This document shows, one piece after another, positions 9,547-20,274 of a stretch of DNA of 64,000 nucleotides. This DNA is from Phanerochaete sordida. Lineage: Eukaryota > Basidiomycota > Agaricomycetes > Polyporales > Phanerochaetaceae. The stretch covers positions 1 through 64,000 of the forward strand of contig BPQB01000005.1 in the NCBI GenBank assembly GCA_019973155.2, given 5' to 3'. The position numbers were made by a program, and so were the translations under genes. Each line of letters starts with the position of its first letter. Position 1 is the stretch's first letter. A model generated the notes under the pieces. It worked only from the letters and a program-made list of their open reading frames with translations, was not told the DNA's origin and did no database searches.

Positions 9547-10292
9547 GGTTGCGCTGTACGACAGTCAAGCCGGGTGTTGCAGAAGAAATCTTCGATACGC
9601 ACCTGAACGCTATCCAAGTACTGCGCGAGATGTCAGTCTAACTCTACGCCTGTCGCAGCTAACCAGATGGTTGGAGTCTTTCTACAAGCGCCAAATCAAC
9701 GCTGCATCCTGGCAACGAACTCCGCCGGTGGCCATCTCTGCTTACGCGCCCAGTGATTTCCGGAAGTCCTAGGCTTGATGGATACTATCATCTGCCAGGT
9801 GTGCTGATTGTGAGGCTCGCATGCTGTACCGCGCATGCAAATCCGCATATCCGCTTCTGGGCGGGCGTGAGAGGAGTTCGAGTCAGGCGTTCAAAGCTGT
9901 CAGAGGCCTGCGGGTGGTCTCCCAAAGAGGAGAACGGCGATCCCGAGCCTTGGCGTTTGGCTATCCGGCTAGCTCCGCGCCACGAAGCAGGGATGCCGAA
10001 GCGTGCCGAAACCCTCGCCGTCGCCCACCACCGAGCTCCCTGGCGACCTCAGCTCCCTGTCAATTTTTTGATCCTAACGGATGCGGATATTCAAAAATTA
10101 GGCTTCATATTCTGTTCGTGACAGTCACCCGAGCTCTGACTTCGAAAGGCTTTTATTCACAACGCAGCGTCATTCACTCCGAGTCGGGGGGCACTGCGCG
10201 CCACATCTCGCCAGATGTAAGGCTGGATCCAAGAGTGAGATTGTGGTCAGAGTCAATGGGTATACTCATGTCAGTCTTCGCTATCGTGCCCT
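9547..10292. repeat. Duplicated 5' flank of kinase-like gene 1
   Basis: The segment about 9850-10060 resembles 12210-12440, which lies upstream of kinase-like gene 2. A shared core includes gccgaagcgtgccga and atccggctagc. The similarity extends the tandem duplication of genes 1 and 2 beyond the coding exons. No gene is supported inside it. Confidence 0.55.
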
Positions 10293-11706
10293 TTACTCAG
10301 GGCAGTCTGCCTTAACGAGTAGCTCATTCGGAGCCATGCTCTCGACAACGCGTCCGAGAGATTGTAGTACACTCGCCGCAGTCGGGCAGAAAGAGAGCTC
10401 GCGGACGGCCATGGTGTCCAGAATCTTGTCGATAGGAGCTATGGTAGACTAATCAATGTTGATGAGTGACAGCGCAGGATGAAGAAGTGACGGCTTGCCT
10501 TGAAGTCGGAAAAGCTCGTCCCGAGCTGCCAGACATCCAGTTTGAAGGGGTCATACGGCATACCCACAGCTACTTCTGCCGGCACTGGGCGCAGATATCC
10601 CTCTGTAGTCATAGTGTCGCCAATAGGAAGGCCGACGCAGTGGCGCTGGCCTTCCGGACAGTCTGCAGGAAAATCGATGGCGCATTCAAAGTCAATCAGG
10701 TATACTCGCGGATGCGACACCGGAGGGCGCCCGACTAGCAGGGATTCCGGCATCCACTCTACCATGATATTGCTCTTAAACACGTCCTAGAACGATGTGA
10801 ATATGCCTAGGTCAGATGCAGACAACAGACAGCATGCTTACTCGATGAGCAATCCCGACGGAGTGGAGATAGGCCAGTCCCTAAGACGAGACGAATAACT
10901 ACGGAGCGAGAGGGAGAGTCCGGACACATCTCACCTCGAGTACTTGCATGATCATGTTGATGATATCTCCTGCGGAATTTTGCGCCCAGCTGCTGTACGC
11001 CAAGTCTAGAGTGAGGCTAGCTTTAGGAAACACGGCAAAGACGACATCGTGAAAGGCAAGCTCGTCGAGCATTGGAAGCGCGTGGTTATCCGCGAATAGG
11101 CTTTGGTGACCTCTTGCGACTTTTCGCAGGATATTCAGGTGCCGCTGCCCTTGCTCCCCAATCGCGACGACGCGTACAATGACGTCCTGTCCCGAACGAG
11201 CGCGAGCGGCGCGGGATATTGGGTTCTACATGTGTAGTTCATCAGCGACTCATGACGCTGGGCGATGAAGTCAACGCACCATGTACTCCCATCTGTGATA
11301 CTTGTAGAACTTACCGAGACCGCGGAGTGACGTGACGTACAGGAACGCATTCGACGTCGTCTCGGGTTCGGGGGGGATCAGGGAAACGTCCCATTCGTGT
11401 GCCCAGAGAGTGTATCCTTGCTCAAGGAAAAACCTGTGCAGGGAGTTCCAAATTTCGTTCTCAACCTCTTCGTCGTCGCCCGGAAGTCTCCATGTCTGCA
11501 AATCATGCGGAAGCTATCCACAAAGCCGTAAGCTGACGGTCTGTCGCAAGCCTCTCGTAGTCACGTACCTTTGCTCGAATTTCGTCATCTCCTCCTACTT
11601 TACTCTCCGATGAATATTTGGCGCACAGGAATGTTGAAGTCGCCAGGGCAGCTATGGCGGCTGCTGCTCCAGCAACGAACAGCGACGACCTGGAGGCTGG
11701 AGACAT
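10293..11706 (-). CDS. Membrane-anchored protein-kinase-like protein 2
   Basis: Minus-strand exons 11569-11706, 11280-11513, 10935-11225, 10842-10880, 10499-10786 and 10293-10448, coding 381 aa. I start at ATG 11706 (MSPASRSSLF), directly before the hydrophobic helix VAGAAAAIAALATSTFL. The kinase-like part has DVIVRV, HLNILRKVA, IAHRDVFKSN with an intact HRD and Lys/Asn, LIDFE, and PVPAEV followed by PYDPFKLDVWQLG. The last intron (10449-10498) begins GCAAGC, a GC-AG intron, at the site where paralogues use GT. Exons 3, 4 and 5 are the same lengths as in kinase-like gene 1, so tandem duplication is likely. Confidence 0.8.
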
Positions 11707-13007
11707 TCCTACCTTATGTAGAGGCCGTTCAGCGAGACGCAATCATGAGTTAGCAGAGGTGCTCACCGTGGTCAGAGGTTCACGAGTAACTGCAGCTCTC
11801 TGTCGCGCCGGACAGCCCGAGTTGGTCAAAAGCAACGATGAATCGCAAGCGCCGGATGATGGCCGTCGGGACGTTGATTGTTGGCGGTCTCAAACTCCGC
11901 TGTGACGCGCCCCTAGGACGCACAGACGACCCACTGCTTCCTGTTCGGACCTGAGGCCTGAGGCCTGATGGCCTGAAGCTGGCATGTGAGTGCCAAAAGC
12001 TTTTTTAATCTTCTGTAGTCGAGGGTCTGCACAGCCGCACTTCAGCCGAATCGCGCGCAGTGAACTGCTGTTCTGGCCTATAGAAGCTCCTCGTTTCTCA
12101 CAGCGGACGAGGAGCACAAGCTGCAGCCTCTTGTGACACAACTATCGGCAAGCTTCATCACCACGAGTCCTTCAGCAGCGCTGATTGCGGGGCCCGGGCG
12201 CTATACCATACCTCCACATCCACATATCCGAATCCAGAGTGCCGTGAGAGCCGTTCCCAGGAGCTTGGAGTCAGATGCGTGCGGATGCGACAGGGGACTC
12301 GAACAAACCTAAAGCAGAGTGCGAAGATCCAGGGCTTTGGCGCCTGAGCATCCGGCTAGCCCCGCGCCACGAAGCGCAGATGCCGAAGCGTGCCGACGCT
12401 CCTTCCACCACAACCACAACCACAACCACCTGCCCCAAACACTTCTGCGACCGGAATTTTTTCCTCACCCTCACACCACGCCCTCTGAATATACGGTTGC
12501 TGCGACAAGGTCGTCCATGTTAAAGTCGAGTGCTGGCCCGAACCGTGATGCTCAGTGACCAGCCGCGACATGACTTCGCAAGCATCTAAAATTCTCAGGC
12601 CGCTCTAGCAATACGACGAACTCGGCCGCTTATATTTGCTTTTACAGTGGCCCCGTATACTCGTATATTTGATTTCTCTTCGTTCTGATTATACAATAAG
12701 GCGCATCCGCTACACAACCAAATTCGCCCTCCGTCTCCCTCCGGGACTAGGGCACCTGCTTCGTCCATGGCGCTACATCAAAGACACGCGTTGATAGCAT
12801 CGTCTACGTCAGCTGAGCTCTCGTTGCATTTCGACACTGCCTCGGCGCTCGGCGGTACCGCGGCTTTCAGATTGGGACCGTGGGATAGTCCGCAATTCCA
12901 ACCATATTGCGACTTGGCAGCGGCGTTCACAGCCGGGGCACCCAATTACGCTAGGTCAGAACTCAATTCCAGGCATACGCACCGAGAGGCCTGCTGACAT
13001 TCGATAG
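11707..13007. other. Central spacer of the mirror-image cluster
   Basis: Shared divergent upstream region of kinase-like genes 2 (-) and 3 (+). It holds the duplicated flank at about 12210-12440, a (CCACAA)n microsatellite at about 12408-12432 and a short ggcctga tandem at about 11949-11976. A 76-codon frame at 12767 ends before a possible intron (GTCAGA...GATAG) next to the ATG at 13008, but joining it creates an early stop. It may be a 5' UTR intron. Confidence 0.45.
12408..12432. repeat. CCACAA microsatellite
   Basis: About four tandem copies of a hexamer (ccacaa/caacca register) lie within the duplicated upstream flank. The equivalent place near 10030 has only a short caccacc, so the array expanded after duplication. 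Confidence 0.7.
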
Positions 13008-14442
13008 ATGTTATTGAAGTTGGTCACCGCAGCCGCAGCTGCCACCGCGGGAGTCGTCGTCGCGCTCCGCCTGTGGAAGGACAGCACACAGAGACAGGCC
13101 GCCGAAGGCTGCCGTCCCGTAGAGTCATTAGAAGGTATTCGAGCCCAGGTATGTTTGTTCGAACGCGTTTTTGCGCATATCAGCGTACTCACCAAACAAG
13201 CTATAGCTTCCTCGTGACCTGTGGTACCCCGAGGGCGAAGGCACGGAGCCAATAGATGCTATCTGGGCTCTGTTGGAAGGCGTACTCAGGCAGCATGGTC
13301 TGGACGTCTGGAAACATAGATTTGCCACCTGTGTGTGGCCCGGAAGCGATGACCAAAAGCCGACCTGCGGTGGGTTCGGTTACGCCACATCGTATCGAGG
13401 CCGCGGCAGGCGCCAGGGCCAAGTGGGCTTCTTCAATCGATTCGATTACACGGTACGATGCGAGCCGTATCAGGGTCATGCGGAGGCACAGCTGACGACA
13501 ACTTGCAGAACGCCTCGTCGCGCCCGGCGCGCTGTAGAGATGGCCGCGATGTGATAGTCCGCGTCATCTGTATTGGGAACAAGGGCAGGACGCATCTCGA
13601 TATCCTCCGCAAGGTCGCCCACGGACAGATGAGCCTCTTCAGCGACAATCACGCACTCCCTCTTCTGGACACAATCGAATTTGAGGACATCACGTTCGGC
13701 CTCTTCCCGATGTCTGGCTTCTCGCTCGCCACGACGTACAAGTCCTGGGCCCAGAACTCCGTCGGCGACGTCGTCAACATGATCATGCAAGCACTCGAGG
13801 TTCGATCAATGCCCAATATTGTCGTTTGCACATGTACTAACCTTTCGCAGGGTCTGGCGTTCCTCCACAGACACGGCATCGCACATCGCGTAATTACACA
13901 GGAATTAATCCGGGTTGATGATCACTCACACCGCCCTAGGACGCATTTCCAAGCAACTTCCTCGTGCAATGGCAGCCCGAGTCCATGGCCCTCGGCGCGC
14001 CCTGTGTATCCCAGCCTCGCGTGTATCTCATCGATTTCGAGTGCGCCGTCGCGTTCCCTGATGGCTGTCCTTCCGAAGAGCGTGTCTGCGTGGGCTACCC
14101 TCTGGCTGGCTCGCTCGAAGGCTGTCCCCTGGATGAGTACTGCCGCGGGGTGCCACCCGAGGTGGAGTCTGGACGGCCGTACGACCCCTTCAAGCTCGAC
14201 GTCTGGCAACTCGGCACGGGTCTGTCTGATCTCAGGGTGAGCTGCCTTCTCCTTACATTCGTCGTATCTGAGGTCATTGTATATAGACCACGATTCCGGA
14301 GATTGACGAGGCCTTGTTGGCGATGATCAATCCCGAGGCTGCGACCCGTGTAACCGCGTCTAGGGCGCTAGAGAGGTTGGTGGAGGTCCTGAGCTCGATG
14401 CCTCCCAGAGCTCTCCTGATCAAACCAGAATATGTCCGATAA
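13008..14442 (+). CDS. Membrane-anchored protein-kinase-like protein 3
   Basis: Exons 13008-13148, 13207-13452, 13509-13799, 13851-13889, 13940-14236 and 14287-14442, coding 389 aa. The N-terminal helix LVTAAAAATAGVVVALRLW is a membrane anchor. The kinase-like region has DVIVRV, HLDILRKVA, IAHRDAFPSN (236-245) and LIDFE. The HRD Asp is kept, but the catalytic-loop Lys is replaced by Pro at residue 243, which should weaken phosphotransfer. PPEV and PYDPFKLDVWQLG follow. Exons 3 and 4 match the paralogues exactly in length; exon 5 is 9 nt longer (extra residues in the EGCPLDEY segment). Confidence 0.8.
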
Positions 14443-15042
14443 TCTGCCGTATATGCGCTACTGGCGCTCATTAAGCGTAGCCCCCTATGCTGTGGCTGAA
14501 GATAACGGGCAGAGTACAGCACACTGCTAGGCTGTGTCACATGCCCCCAACCTAATATCCCCTTCCAGACAAACGTGAAACGCAGGATTGTTCTCTGGCC
14601 CAATCCTCATGCATCACCATGTATTCCGCAGACCTCAGGGCTCTCAATTGGACAGAGAACTGTAGACCACAAGGTCTCTGATGTGCTACCAGACACGCGC
14701 CACATTGGACTCACTCGGATACGCAGTCATTGAACAGTTTAAATATTGTTCGCCTCCAGACTCGGGCCGTCGCAACCACTCAGAGGTTTCGATGTACAGA
14801 AACAGCGACTTAGAAAAGGTAGAACGGATTGTGGGGTTCTGAAGTCGTTACATTTGTACGCAGTCGAAAAGCGACCGAGAGCGGAGAAAGTCCATCAGCG
14901 GAGTTCGAGCCCAATGTTGGGGCGCTTGCAGGGTAACTGAGCTTCACAACGCACTCACACGAGCTCTCCACGACAGCAGACGAGGTATGGCTTGGGATCA
15001 TCATAATCTGTACGCGAACTAAAACATGGCTCTCGCGACAAG
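14443..15042. other. Intergenic region between kinase-like genes 3 and 4
   Basis: 600 bp without a supported gene. A TTTAAATA stretch at 14739-14746 is a weak TATA candidate far from the next ATG. The 109-codon minus-strand frame here overlaps the end of kinase-like gene 3 and is antisense noise. Confidence 0.4.
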
Positions 15043-16499
15043 ATGTCCAGAGACCGGTCGGTCCTGCTATGGACGATCATGGCAGTATGTGGCGCCGCGG
15101 GTGCTGTTAGTCTAGGGGTGCGCGCGGCTGCGATTTGGCGCGGTTTACAGCAGGAGAAGCTAGAAGAGTTAGAAGGGACTGTTCGTAGCAAGGTACGTAA
15201 TCCAATCCGATAACCAGAGACCGCAGCCGTCGCTGATGAAGGTGCTGCCCGCCAGCTTCCGTTGAACATCGAAACATGGCGGACTCTCTGCGATACTTAC
15301 GAAGAGGACGACGTAAAATGGGCGCCCTTGGAACGCTTTCTTGCGATGCGAGGATATAATCTATGGTCTCGAAAAGCGTTCTCAGCCATGCGTCCTCCTA
15401 TCGGATCGGAGACAATGGCGAATGGTTTCGCATACGCCACATCCCAGCGCGGGCTCGGCGAGTACTACAATTACGAGAGATGGGAGTACACGGTGCGTGT
15501 GTCGTATTGCGCAATTTGTTGCGCAGCTAACTGTGTTCCACAGAATCCGTTATGTCGCGCCGCACGCACTGACCGAGGGCAAGACGTGATCATCCGTGTG
15601 ACGGTCGTGGGACAGGAAGGCCAGGATCATCTATCTATCCTCCGGAAAGTTGCCAGAGGACAGCTTAGCCTGTTTAGTGACAACCACGTTCTGCCCCTGC
15701 TTGATGAGATCATGCTCGGCGACATCACTTTCTGCGTCTTTCCCAGAGCAGGCCTCACTCTTCACGAGGCATACGGAGGGTGGGCGAGAAACTCTGCTGG
15801 TGATGTTGTTGATATGATCCTGCAGGCTCTGGAGGTTCGTCAGAGTGTTATTCTGTTATCGTGAGATCCTCACTGGCCGTGCTTAGGGCCTGGCGTTTCT
15901 TCACAATCAACGTATCGCACACCAGGTAAAGCAGCCTCGTCACGCTGTGATTGCTGGGCTCACCAGCCCCTAGGACGCCTTCAAGAGCAACTTCATGGTC
16001 GAATGGATGCCGGAATCGCTGCGATCTACTGATCTCCAGGTATCACGGCCTCGCGTGTACATCATCGACCTTGAAACCGCAGTCGAGTTCCCAGAGGCGT
16101 GCCCACTCCACGAGCGCAGATGCGCAAGGCTCAAGCTCCCGCTAGGCGTGCCGCCAGAAGAATACGCGCGTCCTGTGCCGCCGGAAATTCTGGATGGTCA
16201 GCCATTCGACCCGTTCAAAGTGGATGTATGGCAGTTTGGCACAGGCTTCTCCAGCTTCAAGGTAATTTGCTGTGGCGCAATAACACTCAGGGCAATCTGC
16301 TAACGTAGGGCACTCGCAGTCCACAATCGCACCCATCGATCAAGTCCTTGTCTCTTTGACCGACCCTGACGCATCGTCCCGACCCAGCGCGTCAGAGGCC
16401 CTCAGTCGTCTGGCGGAGTGTGTGAACGCGATGCCTCCGAAAGACCTGCGGATTAAACCTGATTTTCCTCCTCTACCCTTCGAAATCGATGATACCTGA
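15043..16499 (+). CDS. Membrane-anchored protein-kinase-like protein 4
   Basis: Exons 15043-15192, 15256-15492, 15544-15834, 15887-15925, 15974-16261 and 16320-16499, coding 394 aa. N-terminal anchor about residues 8-28 (LLWTIMAVCGAAGAVSLG). Kinase-like motifs: DVIIRV, HLSILRKVA, IAHQDAFKSN (HRD has become HQD at 238-240; Lys and Asn kept), IIDLE (DFG has become DLE), PVPPEI and PFDPFKVDVWQFG. Among the four paralogues this one has changed both the HRD Arg and the DFG Phe. The C-terminal tail ends PLPFEIDDT. Intron phases are all identical to genes 1-3. Confidence 0.8.
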
Positions 16500-16940
16500 T
16501 GCGTGATGCTGTGTACTAGTATTCCGTATACAGTCTGTTTCCTCTCTGCAATCCAAGTCAATCGCTTGTGTCACGAAAGCCTGGATGCAACGGTGCAGAC
16601 AAGGGGCTGACTCACTACTAGGAGGTGGCGCGACCCTATGAAGCCGGAATCAGGGTATCCTGATACCCTTGCATGGCACACTCAGTCGAGCTTCGAGAGG
16701 CTGCCATGAGCTCAGCTCCTTACGGCCCGACGAAAGATCCGACGTCCATGCGATTGTTGCACAGAGATCCCACGTTCTCTCCTAGCACACATTTGGGAAG
16801 AAGTGACTTGGAGAGAGCTACATGGGTACCCATCTCTTCAGATATTTAAGGCTCTATGGCATGCAGGCTTCACCAACCCATCGTCCGCTCGCACTCTCTT
16901 CTCCCAGTTCTCGCAACTCTCAACACAGGGCCTGCCCAGC
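16500..16940. other. Intergenic region with TATA-like site
   Basis: 441 bp upstream of the right-hand small five-exon gene. TATTTAA at 16843-16849 lies about 92 nt before its ATG. Nothing else is supported. Confidence 0.4.
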
Positions 16941-17430
16941 ATGCCGAAGAAATATATTGAATACGTTGGTACTCCTCGTTGTTGATCATCTCTCCCGTCT
17001 GACCACGACTATAGACTGTGCCTGCATCCGCTGCTCGCGAGAATACATTCGGCCCTCCTCTGAACGGAACCAAGAGGGTATGTGCGCATCCCCTCATCCT
17101 CAGACCTGATGCAACGCTGACTCGCGTTCTCAGGGAAAATGGGCCTTCATCTACGACAACATGCGCTATGTCGGGCTCTGTGCAGGCGAAGTTGTCGAGA
17201 GCAGGCGTGGTGTATGTCCCCACGTCCATGCTGTACACATGTATCTGCATCTGACGCCGCCACATAGGTCCAGCTGGTGTTGCGCTTCGCCGGGGGCACG
17301 ACGCGGCAGGTTTACGAGGCGGCTTGTGCGCAAGTCCACGACGAGTAAGTTCGTGCGCATGGTTATCCGCTGAGCTGACTGTGATTGGCATTACTGTAGC
17401 GAGCCTGTCACCTTCGCCCCCAGCTTCTGA
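16941..17430 (+). CDS. Small five-exon protein, paralogue 2
   Basis: Exons 16941-16964, 17015-17077, 17134-17211, 17268-17344 and 17400-17430, coding 90 aa. Begins MPKKYIEY, has GKWAFIYDNMRYVGLC and VQLVLRFAGGT, and ends EPVTFAPSF. Its intron positions and phases match the gene at 7116-7602. The first donor is GTTGGT, weaker than the GTATGT of the paralogue, but it is the only one that restores the homologous frame. No signal peptide or known domain. The gene is convergent with DLD1, with 192 bp between stop codons. Confidence 0.7.
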
Positions 17431-17622
17431 GGTTTACCGCCAGGTTTCGCTGCGGCAGTAGTGATATTTGGTCCCCTCGATGTTCCCGTTGTATCATAGG
17501 AGCTACGCCACAAATCGGCGTCAGCAGGTTCGAATGCCAAAGATCGTTTGCAATGTCATTCCAATCCTATATTTCCAGCGTACATCCAAAAGATACAGAC
17601 CAGGTTCGCCGTTTGTCTTAGC

Positions 17623-19923
17623 TTAGTTTGTCTTCTTGCCCTTGTCCTCAGGGTCGGGATACAACTACGGGATCGTGAGCAAGCGATAGCGCCGCAGAAG
17701 AAAACAGCCGACCTTGCTCGGGTTCATGATGTTAAGTGGGTCCACCGCTTTCTTGACGGTGCGCATGAGCTCGATGGTGCCCTCGCCGAGCTCCGCAGCG
17801 AGGTACTCCTTCTTGCCGACGCCGACACCGTGCTCGCCCGTACCTGCCCGTCATCAGCACTCGTGCACCCAGCACAGAAGCGAAGCCACTCACAGGTGCC
17901 GTCCATCGCGATCGCGCGGTGCACGAGCCGGTGCACGGCGTCGCTCACGCGCGGCAGCTCGTCGTCGCCGTGGAAGATGATGAGCGCGTGGAAGTTGCCG
18001 TCGCCGACGTGCCCCACGATCGTCGAGCGCAGGCCTGCGCCCGCGAGGTCCTTCTTCGTCTCGTACACGAGCTCGGGCAGCTTCGACACCGGCACGCTGC
18101 GCGCCCGTCAGCCTGTGATAAGCGAATGCGAGGGGAGCGGGGGAAAGGGAGGGGATACGCACCACACGTCCGTCGTCCACACGCGCGCGCCCTCGCCGCC
18201 GCTCGTGATCGTGCTCGTGAGCGCGTACTTGCGGTTCTCCCAGAGCTCGGCCGCCTCGGCCTCGGTGCCCGCGAACTCGAACGCGCTGCTGCCGTGGCGG
18301 CGCGTGATGGCCTTGACGGCGGCGGCGGCGTCCTTGATCGCGGCGGGCGTGCCCTGGATCTTGAAGAAGAGCGTGTCGCGCACGGGGTATGCCTTCGAGA
18401 CGAGCCCCGCGCTGTTGATCGCGGCCATCATGTGGTCGTCGAGCAGCTCGACGCATTCTGCGTGGGGCGTGAGAGGGGTGGGGGTGGGGAAGGGCAGGGG
18501 GGACGTACGGATGTGCGGCCCGTGCGGCGTGTTCAGGATCTCCTGCACGGCGCTCACGGCGTGCTCGACGTCTGGGAACTGGGCCATGGCGACCTTGTTG
18601 GGGACGACGGGCGCGAGACGGATGGTCGCTGCAGCATTGTCAGATGCTTACACCGCCCAATATCACAGTTCTGCAAACCTTCAGTTACGATTCCAAGCGT
18701 GCCCTCGGCGCCGATGAAGAGCTTCGTCGTGTCGAAGCCTGCGGCAGACTTGCGCGCGCGCTGGCGCGTCTTGATGACCTTACCGTTGGGCAGGACGACC
18801 GTCTAGCAGCGGTCTGCATTAGCGATGTACAGAGCTTGCACATGCGGAGGGGACGCACAACGTTCAGGAACCACTCTGCGCGCGCGGTGCCGTAGCGTAC
18901 GGCATTTGCTACGGAAGCATGTCAACTCATGCTGATGATCCTGCACAGGGCTGTCACTCACTCCCTGAGCACCCTGTTCCGATCATCCCTCCGATGGTCT
19001 GCGATCTACATCAGCGGTGACGCATATAGCTGCAATATTGGTCATCTCGTACCGCTCCAGGTCCCGGGTCCAGCTGTAAAACGGCTATCAGCTCGCATTC
19101 CCGGGAATTTGGAGTCGTGGAGGCTAACCGGGAAGAATAGCGGGATGCCTTTGTCCTTCAGCTCCTGGTTGATATCCTCCCAACGTGCACCAGCCTGGCA
19201 TATCAGATCGCCGTCCGCCTCTGAAAGGTAGGGCCATTAGGATCACGAGTGCACGACAAATCTAATGCTCACCATTGATATGCAAAATCTTGTCCATGCC
19301 AGCCATGTCCAAGCAGATACTCTTTCCGTGTTCCTACAACAGAACGTAAGTAGTGCATGCGGGGATGCACGAGGGCGACGTACGCCGGAGAAATGGCCTT
19401 CCAAGCTGGTAGCGCCGCTGTACGCTACCACCGGTATGCGATACTTTCGCGCGATATTCACGACTTTGACCACGTCCTCGGTGCTCATCACATGTATGAC
19501 TGCCGCGTGCGGTGACTCGGGATGGTAGGAATTAGGCGAGGAACCGTACGTCTTCAGTGCGTCGGGATCCGTGGACACGGTGTTCTTGTCCGGAAATGCG
19601 ACACGCAGCTCCTCGACAGCCTTTTGGACCTCTTCCTTGCTCGCGTACCGCAGATTTGGGCTCGCAGCGGCGGTTTCGCCGGCGATGGAGATGAGGCCCA
19701 AGCGGTACGAGACGAGCACGGCTGCCAACGACAGGCCGACCCCTGCGAGCACGCCGCGCAGCATGACATTGCTGCCCGCTGAGGCTTGGGGCCCGCTGCT
19801 GGACGACGTCGATGCGAAGCGTCGTCCTGCAAGTCTTGGCGTGATACGACGCGTCGCGGTGTTTGCAGCCAGCGAGGGTGCGCCTTGGAGGCACCGCGAG
19901 GACGCTTTTGCGACGTTCGCCAT
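17623..19923 (-). CDS. DLD1: D-lactate dehydrogenase (cytochrome), mitochondrial
   Basis: Twelve minus-strand exons: 19384-19923, 19273-19333, 19129-19220, 19053-19073, 18962-18998, 18859-18908, 18679-18802, 18509-18628, 18163-18457, 17894-18096, 17713-17843 and 17623-17664; 571 aa. It oxidises D-lactate to pyruvate and passes electrons to cytochrome c at the inner mitochondrial membrane. Seen: an Arg/Ser-rich targeting sequence, a membrane segment ([19 protein letters not shown]), the FAD-binding PCMH region ([41 protein letters not shown]) and the C-terminal FAD-oxidase domain ([30 protein letters not shown]). Length fits the family. One exon is only 21 nt. Shares a ~350-bp divergent promoter with the metallophosphatase gene. 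Confidence 0.95.
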
Positions 19924-20274
19924 GAGCAGTACGCGTAGTTCGCTGTGCAGACGAGAGGGTCAGTTCAGGAGCAGCGAGCACAGGGGTTATTGGAGGGCTT
20001 GCCCGTCGATCGAGTCAATGAGGAGGACGGGGCCTGCTGACCGTTTCGGACGAGTCCCGACGGCCGCGGGCAGCCGTCCCCGCGGAAGCCCACGGCCGTC
20101 GCGCCGTCAAAGGCGTCACTGATGCGCCCTCTTCCTCAATAGGCAATGCGGCGGGCGTCGGCTTCAATGCCAGCGTCACCGCCGAGCTCGCCAATCACCG
20201 TGCCCGCAATTCCCATCTTGTCCCGTTCTCCCCATCTGCCTGCACACCGCACAGCGAGCACGCACGCATACACG

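Noticed and set aside
12767..12997. 76-codon frame as an N-terminal exon of kinase-like gene 3
   Set aside because: Joining it through the possible GTCAGA...GATAG intron puts a stop codon four codons later; paralogues start at the membrane helix.
17500..17560. tRNA B-box-like ggttcgaatgcc
   Set aside because: No A-box, no cloverleaf and no acceptor stem can be drawn around it.
17548..18806. Long plus-strand open frames (389 and 295 codons)
   Set aside because: They are antisense to conserved DLD1 exons; GC-rich codons on the opposite strand keep them open by chance.
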